Of a stretch of 64,000 bases of DNA, positions 15,001 to 30,000 are shown piece by piece. Each line of letters opens with the position of its first letter. The first letter of the stretch is position 1. The notes under the pieces were generated by a model that was given only the letters and a program-made list of their open reading frames with translations, was not told the DNA's origin and did no database searches. The position numbers and the translations under genes were made by a program. This stretch comes from Euleptes europaea (lineage: Eukaryota; Chordata; Lepidosauria; Squamata; Sphaerodactylidae). The stretch covers positions 52,374,286 to 52,438,285 of the forward strand of contig NC_079325.1 of assembly GCF_029931775.1 (NCBI RefSeq), written 5' to 3'.

Positions 15001-18000
15001 ACTACCATAGCTGGGCCTTCTGGTACCCAGGGAACTCCCACTAAACACTCCTTTATTTGCCATCTCCTGAAAGCCCCTGCAAACAACTATCAGTTAAACA
15101 AAAGAAACAACCCTCTAAAACACATGGGAGGGAAAAGCAAGTGCAAAAACATACTATGGGAGAACAAACCGACAGTGCATTACAGGTTCCTTATGGGGAG
15201 GGGAAGGGCAGGTGATTGTAAGCCGCTTTGATTCTGCCTTAAGCGATAGAGAAAGTCGGCACAGAAAAACCAACTGTTCTTCTCTTCTTATCTGGACTGC
15301 TTGGGACCAGAAGTGGTCCTTACTTCAAATCTTTCCATATTTTGGAATATTTACATATACACAATGAGATATCTTGGGGATGGGACCCAAGTCTAAACAC
15401 GAAACTCATTTATGTTTTATATACACTTTATACACATAGCCTGAATGCAATTTTAAATAGTATTTGTAATAATTTTGTGTACATTGAACCATCAGAAAGC
15501 AAACTAGCATGCTGCTGAGGGCTTGTGAGTAATGGCTGCATGCCGGCTCAAAAAGTCTGGTTTTCGGATCAGTCCGGATATTGGATGTCTGGATAGGGGA
15601 ACCTCAACCTGTATTCCTTTTGATTTGCCAGTTTAGTAGCAGTTGGGATTGGTCCACACTTTAATTTACTCTTCCAAATGGACATTGATTGCTGGATCTT
15701 CTGGCTTCATTTCCTAATAGCCTCTCCCTAAGCCCATCCTGATTTTGTCTGTTCTATGTATGTATATTTCTGTCAACTGAGGGTTACACTTCATTCATGT
15801 GAAGCCGCGAGCTGCAGCTATCAGAAAGCTGTCAAAAAGTTCATGTTTTTTATAGCGAGACATTATATAATCATTATATCTGTATTGTGGGTCATTATAA
15901 AAATTACATTCTTGTCCTGCCATTTGGTTTTCTCATTGCCTTTAGTATGTTTTTGTACTTCTGTTCACCCCCATCTCTTGAAAGCCTAACAAATTAAAGA
16001 CTTTCTCAGCAACTATAAGTAGTGGGTGTTTGCAATCTGTCGACTGAAAAAACACCAAAGGGTTTTTTTCTCCTTTGGAACAGAGAAACAATAGAAGCCC
16101 TCCATCCACCTGAATTCAAACATGCAGCCATGGCTAAGATTCACTGGGACATGACTCATATTTGTGCACTGGAACGGCCCTTCCTGTTCCTTTGGAGAGC
16201 AGATCTCTAGGCACTCTTGTTTCTTCTTCTACATAAGAGTCGTCAATGTTCAGGCTTTATCAAAGGGCTCCCCCTTAATATGTACTGCAAACATTCATGT
16301 GGAATTATAATGTAAAGGGCTCTTACAGAACCACCCAAGTACGTAACATTCCTTTGACTGGGTTATCCCATTGCTTTCTTAATACTGTCCAAGTCACATT
16401 ATGCAGCCTGGCTGCTTTTGAAGCACCCATTGGCAAAGGTCTCCCCAATTAACCTGATCATTCTGAATCTCAAGCAAAGGGCTCTTAAAAAGCAACCAAC
16501 GTATACAATGTGACTTTAACTTCCAAAACCTGACTGAGGGGGTTACCACACTTTGTATTCCCAGCGATGTATTAAGAGTTTGAAAACGTTATAAAAAATA
16601 CTGTTCGCACTTTCTATGTATTCCCACCGATGTATTAAGAGATTGAAAACGTTATAAAAAATACTGTTCACACTTTGTTTGGCTCCTTTAGCTGTGAAGA
16701 CGTCTTCCAACCATTTATAAGCCGTGGTATCCAAAACCCCTTTTAAAGCGATGTTTTTTATAACATTTTCAAACTCTTAATACATCGCTGGGAATACAAA
16801 GTGCAGTAACCCCCTGACTGTATTAGAGAAGTAATTTTCTTGCCCCTTGCAATGATATACACCCATCAGTCATCTTTGAAAGTCAAAGTCATATTATGCA
16901 TCATGGTTGCATTGTAGGAGCCTTTTGCATGGACTCAGCACAAAAGGCTGAGATACACAATAAGGGGAGGCCTTTGCCAAAGGGCTCTTAGAAAGCAAAC
17001 AAAGGGGGAAGGGGGTCTTAGGGCCACTGGTTTTGCTGAGGTCCAGAGTGAGCCGAAATCACCTGTCCCTAATTTAGAATAACTCTTCGGGGAAACAGGA
17101 CTCCCATCTCAGTATTTTGCAGTGCTGTCCACAAGCACTATAACCTGTGACCTGGGCACTCAAAGAAACATAAATCTATAAGTGGGATTTGGCTATGAAG
17201 CCATGGAAATTGGCAGAGAGGTAGGAACACACAACTGGTAACTGGCCCCCTTAGGTTAGGTAGCATCCTACTAGCTGTTCCTATTCCCGCAATGGAACAT
17301 GAATGTAGCACATTTAAGAAACCTTAGAACATAAGAACACAAGAAAAGCCATGCTGGATCAGACCAAGGTCCATCAAGTTCAGCGGTCTGTTCACACAGT
17401 GGCCAACCAGGTGCCTCTAGGAAGCCCACAATAAGACGACTGCAGCAGCATCCTGCCTGTGTTCCACAGCACTTAATATAATAGGCACGCTCCTCTGATA
17501 CTGGAGAGAGTAGGTATGCATCATAACTCTTATTCATTTTGACTAGCAGCCATGGATAGCCCTCTCCTCCATGAACGTGTCCACTCCCCTCTTAAAGCCT
17601 TCCAAGTTGGCAGCCATCAGCATATCCTGGGGCAGGGAGTTCCACCATTTAACTATGAGTTGTGTGAAGAAATACTTCCTTTTATCTGTTTGGAATCTCT
17701 CCCCCTCCAGCTTCAGCAGATGACCCCGCATTCTAGTATTATGAGAGAGGGAGAAAAGCTTCTCCCCATCCACTCTCGCCAAACCATGCATAATTTTATA
17801 GACCTCTATCATGTCTCCCCTTAACCGCCTTCTTTCCAAGCTAAACAGCCCTAAGCGTTTTAACCGCTCCTCATAGGGCAGTTGCTCTGGCCCACCTTTT
17901 CAAGCACCAGACTTCACTGAAGCCCCATCTCATGGTAACCATCTCTCTAGTCTCACATAGAGAAGCAGCCAAGGCAGGACACACCCCCACCTCCCAAAAT

Positions 18001-21000
18001 TATAAACCAACCTTACACTGACCTCTCGGGAGCAGCCGGGGCGTCATACTTTGGACAGGCTTCCAGCCTACGATCCAAACGAGCTTTAGCAAGAACTGCA
18101 ATTTTACTATGAAGGATAGTCTGAATGTTCTCCCCCAGAAAGAGGTTGTTTGCAAGAGCGTGGCTCTGCGGAAAACAGAAACGTTAAAAAAGGAGAAAAA
18201 TTGTTTCACTGGAAAGAAGCACAATCTGTGGCATTTATATAATAATCTTCAGCAATTCGGTTTTCAAAGAGCTTTGTGTTCCAGTTCCAGTGCAAAATGA
18301 GCCCCTGTAAATGAGCATTTAGGTGTAACTTGACTATAGCTTTCAACGTAGCTTCACAGCGGCCATTAAATAATAAACTATAGATACAGTAACAGCCTAA
18401 TCTTTACCAGACGGAAGATAGATTACATGATAGTCATGAGAACATACAGGAAAGTATGAAATCAATGGAGTAATAAGAGAAGATCTTATGGAAGAATATA
18501 AATCACAACTGAATAGAAAATGGGGTAAGGGTTTCTGTCTTTGCCTTTCCACACAGGCAGATTCTCTGTTCGATTGGGCTAGCTAAAATAATCTGCCAAA
18601 TAATTCGTTGAGGATTAAAGCATTATGTCTGGCCAAGAAACAAAGTCTTCAAAAGGCTGGAATGGTGAAGAATTAGATCAGGGGTGGGGAACGTCAGGCC
18701 CAGGGGCCGTATAAGGCCAGCGAAATCATTTGGTCTGGCCCTTCGTGGGTCCTGCCAGATCTCTAGCTCTAAGGATCTAAGACTGGCGATCCACCCCCTC
18801 CCGCGGCCAGGAATAGCCTCTATTCAAGGTGGATGTTTGTTTTGCCAAGAAAAGAAATCTTCTTTCCCCCTTGCAGAAGAGTCATTAGCTATGGAGCTGC
18901 TAGGACCACCCAAGAAACTATGTTAACCCTTTCCCACCTGGTCTGTGGAGAAACGTATTTCCTCTGCACTACAAGAGGGCTGGGGGCAGAAGTGGCGACA
19001 ATAGAGGGGTTAAAGGGGGCAGGGCCAGAATGTGCAGCCCGCAAATGATGTTATAAATATCCAAATGGCCCTTAGCAGAAAAAAGGTTCCCCACCCCTGT
19101 TCTAGATAGTCTAGATGCACTGGAAAAGATGGGGCAATCAGTCACCAGAAAGAGGGTACACATTTCCTTTTGGCATTACTACCTAGTTCAAGATAGTCCC
19201 TTCGTTCTAAATCTGTATAAGAACATAAGAAAGGCCATGCTGGATCTAGCCAAGGCCCATCAAGTCCTGCAGTCTGGTCACACAGTGGCCAACCAGGTGC
19301 CTCTAGGAAGCCCTCAGACAAGACGACTGCAGCATCAGCATCCTGCCTGTGTTCCACAGCACCTCATATAATAGGCATGCTCCTCTGATCCTGGAGAGAA
19401 TAGGTCTGCATCATTACTAGTATCCATTTTGACTAGTGGCCATTGATAACATGAACATGTCCGTTTCCCTCTTAAAGCCTTCCAGGTTGGCAGCCATCAC
19501 CACATCCTGGGGCAGGGAGTTCCACAAATTAACGGTGCTGTTTTAGCTTTATATTCATTCTCTCAAAAATCCTTTTAACAACTTGAATGTAAGACAAGAC
19601 AGTGTTATCCCTCTATGGTGGGGCGGGTGACAAAGAGCATCCACCTACTGAGTTCATTGTTTGTTTGTTTGTTTGTTTACATCTTTATCCTGCCCTCAAC
19701 CCCTGGCTGAGGCTGGGCTCAGGGCGGCTAACAACATGATATTTGCTAAAATATAATAACACAATAAAATTGTAATATAAAAATAAATAATTAAAGGACC
19801 CCATAAAAACTTCAATTAAGATGGAAACCAAACAAATGGCGCTCACTGAGGCGTAGGGGCCGCTGCAGGGCCTGCGAGAACAGTCAGGCCCCTTGTATGG
19901 AAGTACCATGCCTTTACTCAGGCTTCTTTGGGCTTTAAGATTGTAAGTGCTTTCACAGTGAGGGCCTTCTAACAGAATCTATGCAAGTGGTGCTAATCTT
20001 GCAGCCAGGGTTGCCAGGTCCCTCTTTGCCACCTGCAGGAGGTTTTTGGGGTGGAGCCTGAGGAGGGCAGGGGTTGGGGAGTCCAATTGCCAAAGCGGCC
20101 ATTTTCTCCAGGGGAACTGATCTCTATCGGTTGGAGATCAGTTGTAATAGCAGAAGATCTAATACAAGAAGAATGCTGTTCTTCTTGTATTATCCATTGC
20201 ATATTACATTGTATCATATTAGGCATTTATTTTTGTCAATATCACAGCGCGACGGTCCCACCAGCTACTTAACCAACAATTCGTCTTTATTTACTGCCGG
20301 TTGCTTTATTATTGAGCTGAAGAAGCCCTTCGAAACGTGGAAGCACGATTAGCCACACGTTCTCATACCTTTGGACCTGACCTTGAATCCTCTTCGGACC
20401 ACTTCTTTTCGGACTTTAATACATCCCCTGGAACTCCCGGGTGGGGCATTGTTATCTACTTTGACTCTTGTGCCTTACAGCATCATTGTGTTTTGCTATG
20501 CTGGAGGCTTTCTGCCCCGTTTGAATGGACAGCTTTGCACCTATGAATGCTTATTTGTGTTATTGTTTTATTATTGTGTTATTTTTTCCTATTGTTTGCA
20601 TTTGTGTGTGTGGCATGAAGTTAATGCCTTATTAAATCACATTTTCTGTTTGCCAAATTGGCTTGTATAATTGAGCCCTCGTGCTGCCAATTTCTTCAAA
20701 TTGCCTTAATTCTGGCACAGGTGTTTTCACTTATTGTACCAGTACCTGGAGGTTGGCAACCCCACTTGCAGCTGCAAGACTAATTAAGGGTGTAACCTTG
20801 ATTGGTGGGGGAGGTTATAAAGCTTTAGCTTCACCCTGGCTGTGGAACGTTCCCCCCCCCCCCTTGATGGCAGTTTTGACAGTTTTCCTTTGCTTTGTTG
20901 TAAATTGAGAGCATTTGGATTTTTGTTTACTTTTCTTTCAAATAAACCTCGATATTTCGTAAAGCTGTGCTTATTGGTGAGTACAATTTACCCCAGGAAC

Positions 21001-24000
21001 GAGCCTAGGGTTGCCAACTGCGAGGTAGTAGCAGGAGATCTGCTAATTCAACTCGATAGAGATCAGATCACCTGGAGAAAAATGGCCGCTTTGTCAATTG
21101 GACTCTATGGCATTGAAGCCCCTCCCCTACCCAAACCCCGCCCTCCTCAGGCTCCGCCCCAAAAATCTCCCACTGGTGGTGAAGAGGGACCGGGCAACCC
21201 TAAACGAGCCAGAGGCCAGAGAGGCAACCCTTGAGGAAAAGGAAGCTCTCAGTCTTATTGTTAAACAAACTGCACCTTGCTCGGCTGGCATCTGATGGGG
21301 CTGTGGTCACCACTCAAGGCCGGGGGTGAGGTTGCAGGTTCATACACCACGCTCATTTTAGATGGCAATAGAAGAAGCAATATACAGATGAGGAGGAACT
21401 GGGGTGGGTAGGGAGGCCAGAACTGATGGAAAACCGTAGCTGCCCTCAACTATAGGCCTGGTGGAATAACTCCGTTTTACAGGCTGAGGGAAGATTTGAA
21501 CTGGCAACCCCTCCGATCTGAGCTACGCACCGGAGCCACTGTGTTACACCAGTTCTTATCACTGATGTAAACAGGCAGAGTCTGATGAAGAAGAAGAGTT
21601 GGTTTTTATATGCTGACTTTCTCTACCACTTAAGGAAGAATCAAACCAGCTTACAATCACCTTCCCTTCCCCTCCCCACAACAGACACCCTGTGAGGTAG
21701 GAGAGGCTGAGAGAGTGTGACTAGCCCAAGGTCACCCAGCTGGCTTCATGTGGAGGAGTGGGGAAACAAATCCAGTTCACCAGATTAGCCTCCGCCGCTC
21801 ATGTGGAGGAGTGGGGAATCAAATCCGGTTCTCCAGATCAGAGTCCACCACCCCAAACCACCGCTCTTAACCACTACACCACGCTGGCACTTCATTGTTT
21901 GCAATGGCGTAACTGTCCTCTTGAGAATACAGCAGCCAACCTTCCTTTCCTATATGGACAGAAGAACACTGTTGGATCAGACCCATGGTCCATCTAGGCA
22001 AGCATCCTGTTTGCCACAGTGGCCAAGCAGATGCCCTGGAATGCCCACAGCAGGGGCACAGAGGCCAAAACCTTCCCCTCTGATTGCTGACCACCCTCCC
22101 CAGCAACCAAAGGTATGGTACCTCCAAGCATGGAGGACCCCTTTTAACCACTGTGGCTCATAGCCATAGATGAACCAACCTCCATGAAGTCCTCTGATTC
22201 TTCTTTTAAATCCATCTGAGCCAGAAGCCATAACTGCAACTTTGAATCATAGAATCACAGAGTTGGGACCACCAGGGTCATCTAGTCCAGCCCCCTGCAC
22301 AATGCAGGAAATTCACAACTACCTCCCCCCCACACACACCCAGTGACCCCCTACTCCATGCCCAGAAGATAGCCAAGATGCCCTCCCTCTCATGATCTGC
22401 CTAAGAGGTCATAGAATCTTGTGGCAATGAGTTTCACAGGATGCAGTAAACAGGCAGTAAGGGGGTTCCTTCCTTCTCTCTCCCTTCGTCCATCATGAGG
22501 GCTGGACATGTGTTCTACAATCTCTTTCCAGCCTAGCTTAACTAGCTAGATGCCTTTACTCTGCCTTTCCTATCCAGTATGGAGTTCTCTTACAATAAAG
22601 ATCTGCTATTTCTATTCTGAGTAACAAGCCTAAGCGTGAACTTATTCCTCAAGCAGCCAAACTACAGAATTCCGCTGTGCACACGCTCAGCTCTGCTTTC
22701 ACACAAGACCAAGGCCCCAGATACATGATAGAGTTGAAAAGGATGTGGTGGATCTCTTGTTTCCCCATCAGGATCTCCCTGACTGAGCATCTTAAGTCTT
22801 GTGCTCATGCCACTTGTTTTTCCTGTTCCTGGTGGCTGCTGGTCCTCCAGTCCCAGTATTTTTCCCCTTTCAGATATCCATATATACCTCATTTTCACCT
22901 TAAAAACATACCCACACACTCCCGGAATCAAACCGCCTATTCACAAATCACAGCAAAACAACGGTCAAAGCAAAAGTACGTCGCCCCATCGAAAGCCTCA
23001 GCAAATAAAAAGGTTTTCCCCTGGTGCCTAAATAAGAATAAGATGGATATTTCTAAATAAGAATAAGATGGATCTTGGGAAGGTGGCCATTGATAAAAAG
23101 GCCCTGTTCTCAGTTACCAACCACCTACTGAATAGGGACAGGGGACTGCCCAGAGAAAGGTCTCGATAAGCAGGCAGGTTCATACAGGAGAATGTAGTCC
23201 TTTACAATCTTTATAGATCCAAGCCAACCTGAGACCAAACTAGTAGCCAGAACAGATTTTTAAAAACTGTTGCAGTACATCCAAAGCAGCATATCTTGAT
23301 GTTTTATTCTAAGTCAACTACAAATTACCTGACTTTCTGCAGCCCCTCATATAAAGCATGCTTGTGGTGGTGGTGGAAAATGCCATCAGGTTGCTGCTGA
23401 CTTATGGCAACTGCATAGGGCTTTCAAGGCAAGAGACGTTCAGATGTGGTTTGCCATTGCCTGCCTCCGCGTGGCAACCCTGGGCTTTCTTAGTGGTCTC
23501 CCCTCCAAATATTAATCAGGGCCAACCCTGCATTAGTTGCGAGCTAGCAGGATCAGGCTAGCCTGTGCTCTTGTAAGATCCAGGGTGTACAAGCAAAGAG
23601 TGCTTGTGCAGTCTGGATATTACAACAGCACAGATGGCTCATCGAGGCATTGGTGTTAACAGGCAAGACAAAACTGTGGTTATGAAATAAATCCAGTACT
23701 CAATTCCCCAACATGCACAACCTCTTCCCTTCTCGCAAGGTTTACTCTGTGTGTTTTCCACGCCCTTGAGAACAAAGCCCCTGAGCATGTCCAGAGAGCA
23801 TTTTCTTCAGCACTTAGCCCTTACAGCTCAGGGATTTGGGTATATGGGGAGGAATGTTGCATGGCCCTTTCAGACAGAACAGAGCCCTGGAATCTCTTTC
23901 TTTAGCCACCTGCTCACCACCTAGCAAACCACAAGATAATCATCTGCCTCCTTTCTCTTTCCTTCCCAGAATGCCCTTTTGCCAGTCTCTGTCTCTCTCT

Positions 24001-27000
24001 CGGTCACCTCTTTGGTGTCAGAGGTGAGGCTTCACTGCTGCAAGCCTGATAAAGAAAAAAAGATTCCCCCCACCCCTATCTGAAAGATGGCAGCGATGGA
24101 AAGAAACACTCATATGGACAGATACCTCCTCACTTGTGGGGTTCAGGAGCAGGGCCGTAACAATGTCTTCCTTTGCGCTCATCGCCTCCTGCAGAAACAT
24201 TCGGGTCTTGCACCGATGAAGGTAATGCTGGGGCTCGAGAGGGTTATTCTCAATCGCATGGGAGAAATACGTCTCTGCCTCTGGGTATCGTCTGAAAGGG
24301 AGAATGCACTGGGAAGCTGAAGGGAAAAGCTGGCCAGGACCTTAGAGCAACCTACACATTACAGACATGCATAAATTGTAGCCTGATAATCCTTTGGTGG
24401 GGGCCGAAAAGCAACCTAGAAATGGGTCACCTGAGAGGGGAGAGGTGGCAAGGGGAAAGAGAACAAACCCTACCCCACCTCCCATTTCCTTGATCCATAT
24501 CCCCACCACCACCACCAGTGGCTTTGGAACGCTAAAGTTTTATGGCACAACACATAGTGAAATTGTGGAACTCCCTGCCCCAGGACGTGGTGATGGCTGC
24601 CAACTTGGAAGGCTTTAAGAGGGAAGTGGACCTGATCTACGAGGAGAGGGCTATTCATGGCTACTCGTAAAAATGGATACTGGTCATGATGCATACCTAT
24701 TATCTCCAGAATCAGAGGAGCATGCCTATTATCTTAGGTGCTGTGGAACACAGGCAGGATGGTGCTGCTGCAGTCGTCTTGGTTGTGGGCTTCCTGGAGG
24801 CACCTGGTTGGCCACTGTGTGAACAGACTGCTGGACATGATGGGCCTTGGTATGATCCAACAGGGCTTTTCTTATGTTCTTATGTTAAGGGAAAGGAAAG
24901 CCAATTGTCCACTTTTACTGAGACATGAAGTGTTTTGTCCATTTTGGAAAGATGGTCCCCAACCTTTTTGAGCCTGTGGCGACATTTGGAATTCTAACAG
25001 GGCACAGTGGGTGCAGTCACAAAAGGCTGCCACAAAATGGCTTCCGCAGGAGGCAGAGCCAGCCACAAAATGATATTGTGTGTGTGTGTAAAGTGCCATC
25101 AATTCGCATCCGATTTATGGCAACCCCTTTGGGTTTTCAAATCAAAAGATGTTCAGAGGTGGTTTGCCATTGCCTGCCTCCACGTGGGCTGAGAGAGTTC
25201 TGAGAGAACAGTGACTGGCCCAAAGTCACCCAGCAGGCTTCATGTGGAGGAGTGGGGAATCGAACCCAGTTCTCCAGATTAAAGTCCCACAACTCTTAAC
25301 CACTACACCACACAGGCTTTCCAGATTGCCACAGCTTAACTTCAGTAACACAGACCAGATCCTTCTGCTGTGGTGGCAGCTGCTGCCAAGGCAACATTTT
25401 AAAACATCTGCACAGCCAATCCAGTCTCCAATAGTCCATCAGAAGCCTTACTTGGCAAAAGCCCTACCTTGCCACGCCCACTCCCTAAAAACAGTTGGCA
25501 GGCACCAGAAAAGGTGGTTTGCCATTGCCTTCCTCTGCGTAGCAACCCTGGTATTCCTTGGTGGTCTCCCATCCAAATACTAACCATGGCTGACCCTGCT
25601 TAGCTTCCGAGATCTGACTAGATCGGGCTGTACTAAGCTGCCTTCCCGCCCCAATAGTTATATACCAATGTTAAAAATCCTCCAGGCTATTGATTATTTA
25701 TTAATTGTCATTTATCTATTTAAATATATATACTCTGTTTTTCTCCCCAATGGGGACATAAAGCATTGTTCTCCTCTCCTCCATTTTATCCTCACAACAA
25801 CCATGTGAGGTAGATTTTGGCCTTTTATGTAGGGACATTTCCCTGCGGTCACCCCCGCTGACTGCTTTGGGAATTTCTTTTGATTATGCATGCCTTTTCT
25901 GCCCGTCAGAGGTCGCCTCGCTCTCCCCGCATGTTTTGCCCGTGTTTTCCAGTAGCTGTTTTAGCCAGAATCTGGAAAATGTGAGCAGAATGCATGGGGA
26001 GAGCGAGGCGACCTCTGATAGGCAGAAAAGTAATGCTTAATCAAAAGAAAGCCCCGAAGCAGTTGGCAGGGGTGACCGCGGGGAAACATCCTGCATAAAA
26101 GGCCTAGGCTGAGAATGACTTGCCCAAGGTTACACAGCAAGCTTCCATGGGGAATAGTGGGGGGTCGAACCTGGGCCTCCCAGATCATAGTCTTTATAGG
26201 TTGTCTTCGGATGACAACTTCCTGCACTGAGCATTTCATGCTAACCAGAAGAATGGGAAAAGTCTCTTAAAGGAGCAACACACCCTTACCCCAGACTCTC
26301 CTCAGCCCCCGGAGATGCAATTTTCCTCTGGAGGAAAAATATAACCCCTCGGGGGAGAATGGTGCTGGGGGGATTACTGCTTTCTCTTTCCCAGCATCCT
26401 GATCTCAATTGCATGCATGCACTTACACACAGCTGCTATTTTTAGATGTCAAAAGAGAGGGGTGATCTGATCTCAGATCTGTGGCAACCTAGGTAGTTTA
26501 CCTTCAATATGTGCACAGTGCAGGAAGCAGAAGTACATTTGTGCCATTTTTTAAATTTTGTCAGGAACTCTTGTGTGGGTGTCTGCACATGCCCTTTGTG
26601 AAGCTGGAACCCCACACCTTTGCATGTCTCAGCATACCTCTTCCTGAACTCCTGGAGTCCCAGCTCATTGTGCAACCGAGCAATGCGCTTCTGCAGGCCA
26701 GGATCAATGGGGCCCACCTCCAGGGCTTGCTTGTAATCCTCTATGGCAAAGTTCAGTTCGCCCAGTTTCAGGAAGCAATCTGAAAGAGGACAGCCAAGAA
26801 TCAAGGAGAAAAGACTCATCAGCATCTTAGTGAAAGGGTTTGGGGCCACTGCCTGCTCTCCACCACAGCACAGGATGAAAAAAGGAAACTTAGAAATGCT
26901 CCTGGCATGTCCAAAGAAAGATCCCTTTGCCTAGAAAATGGGCTCAGAGCTGAAATCTGGACAACAGCGAGTACACAGTGTCATTCTAAATACATTTGCA

Positions 27001-30000
27001 AGATTTTGAATACATTTGCAAGATTCGAGTCCAGTAGCATCTTAAAGACCAACAAGATTTCCAGGGTATCAGCTTTTGAGAGTCAAAGCTCTGTTTGTCA
27101 GATAGAAGAAGGAAATTCTGAAATACCAGCAGGCAGTGGTGTAGTGGTTAAGAGTGGTGGTTAGGAAACTCCCCACTCCTCCACTGTTAAGTCCGCATGG
27201 GGAAGACACACGAGGTCACAGAGTTCCAACAGCAACTGCTTTATTAGGTGAACGAGAACAGAACTAAAATACAGTGCCCAGACCCCTGCTTATTTGCCCA
27301 CCTGGCTGCCTGCGGCCACTCCCCCCACAACCTTGATTGGGTGGGGAAACCCAGTAGCCAATGGGAGCATACAGTTCAGGAGCCTTGGGGAACTCCAAGC
27401 TGCCCAGGGTTTCCCCTGATGCAATTACACAGAGCTTTCTCCTTGATTCAATCACACACACACATGCATTTATAACACCCCTCCCCCCCCAAGTCCGAGC
27501 ATTCCCCCTACCTAGCACACAAAGTCCTTGAGGTGGCTCGGGAGCAACCAAGCCCACTGGGAACGGTGCGACACCGGAAGGGGAACTGCGGGCTGTTCTT
27601 CGGCTGTCAGATCGGTTGTACTGTTGGGGGCGGCGACTTCCTCAGCACAGCCTGCATGGGGGTCCATTGCGGGCCCCAGGGACTGGTCCTCGGGGCTCTC
27701 GACCTCCGATGCCACGGCTCGCGCACTGTCGGGGCTACCCACAGCTGCTGGGGTTGCCGGCATCGCCCGGGCCGCAACGGGGTCGGGCACGTCTGCCAGC
27801 CGGCGTCACAGTTGGTCAATGTGCAGCCGCAGGACTTGCCCTTCTGGAGTGGCAACCCTATATGAGACTGGCCCCGTCACCTCCTGGACAGTGGCTGGGA
27901 CCCAGGCAGGGCCGGCTCCGTAGTTGCGCATGTGGACTGGGTTCTCCTGCTCCACGGACCTGGGGGCAGTGGAGGTCTCCCGGCCAGGGGGGTGGTCCAA
28001 CGTCAGGCCCGGGTGCAAGCAGTCGAGCAGGGTCTTGCAGCGACCCATCAGGAGTTTGGCAAGACTCCAGCCCGAGGCGGTGCAGGGTGTGGTGTGCTGG
28101 GTCAAAAGAAAGTCCACCAGCCGCGCGTCCCAGTCCCTGTAGACAAGTCGCCTCAACGCGTCCTTCGTTGTACGCACCATTCTTTCCGCCTGGCCGTTCG
28201 TGGAGGGGTGGAATGGCGCTGAGGTTACATGCCGAATGAGGTTCCGCCCCATAAAGTCCTGGAACTCCGCGGACGTGAATTGGGCCCCGTTGTCCGAGAT
28301 CACCGTGTCCGGCAGGCTGTGTGTGGCAAAGAGCTGGTGCAGAACCCTGATGACCACCCGATCGGTCATGGTGGTGACAGCCACCACCTCCAGCCACATT
28401 GAGTAAGAGTCCACTACGATTAGGAAGGTTTTGCCCTGGAACGGCCCCACAAAGTCGATATGTATGCGGGACCACGGGGCATGCACTGACTCCCAGCGTT
28501 GAATCGGGGCGCACGGCATCTCAGGCCACGACTCCTGGCAGAGCTGGCAGCGCTTGACCCATTCTTCCACTGCTGCATCGATTCCGGGCCACCAGACGTA
28601 GCTAAGCCAGAGCCTTCATGCGGACAATCCCTGGGTGGCAGGTGTGCAGGGCCTCCAGGACTCTGGTGTGTAGTTTGGTCAGAATGACGACCCGGCTTCC
28701 CCAATGCAGGCACCCTTTGTGGACGGACAGCTCGTGCTGGCAGGCGGCGAACAGCGTGAATTCCGCCTCTGGACAGTTCACTGGCTACCCCTTCCCCACC
28801 CAGTTGAGAACCCGGGCGAGGGTGCGGTCCTTCGCAGAATGGGCGGCAATGTCTGACGCGTAGAGCAGAGGTTTGGGCAGGGTCTCCAGCAGCAACACAT
28901 TGTGAGCTGGGGACAGGTCAGGGTCGGGCTCTTCGACAGGCAGGCGGCTGAGGGCATCCGCATGCCCAATGCTCTGGCCAGGCCGGTGAACGAGCCTGAA
29001 GGAGTAAGCATTGAGGAAGATGGACCACCGGAGCATGCGAGGGGACAGGATCTGCGGCCTCTGGCGATCTGGCACGAACAGGCCCAGGAGCGGCTTGTGA
29101 TCCGTGACGATGGTAAACGGGCGGCTGTAGACGTAATCGTGGAATTTATTCACGCAGGCCACGATGGCCAGCGCTTCCTTGTCGATCTGCATGTAGTTGT
29201 GTTCCGCCAGCGACAGGGTCCGGGAGTAGAATGCGATCGGGCCTCCTGACCGTCAGGCAACTGGTGGTTGAGGACAGCACCGATGCCATAAGGCGAGGCA
29301 TCGCAGGTCAGGACGACTGGCAGCTGCTCATCGAAGTGCACAAGCAGGCTGGAGGAGGAGAGCAGGCCCTTGGCGGCCTTGAAAGTGTGCTGTTGCAGCC
29401 CACCCCAACACCACAGGGTGGCCTTGTCCAGGAGCCGGTGCAGGGGCTCCGCGACTGACGCCTTGTTGGGCAGGAAGGCATGATAAAAGTTCAAGAGTCC
29501 CAAGAATGCTTGGAGTTCCTGCTTGCACTTTGGCAGCGGGGCACCATGGATGGCCTTAACTTTGGCAGGCGTCGGGTGGATTCCATCGGCGTCGATCAGG
29601 TAGCCCAGGAACTCCACCTGCGGCAGGCCAGCTGGCACTTTTCACGTTTCACAGTGAGGCCAGCATCTTGGAGCCGGCCGAGGACCAGGCAAACGCGCTC
29701 TAGCAGCTAGCCCTCTGAGCCGCCAGCGACCAGGATGTCCTCGAAGTACGGGACGACGTCCGGCAAACCCTTAAGGAGGTCCTCCATAAGGTTCTGGAAG
29801 ATGCCCGGGGCCGTACTGACCCCGAACTGCAGGTGCCTCACCCGGATTGCACCCTGGTGCGTGACGATCATCTGGGCGTCTGCAGACTCAGCGTCGACCA
29901 GCAGTTGCTGGTAAGCCTGGACAAGGTTGGGCTTTGCAAAAACTCTGCCCCCAGCGAGGGAGGCCAGCAGGTGGCTCATGATGGGCACTGGGTAGGCGTG

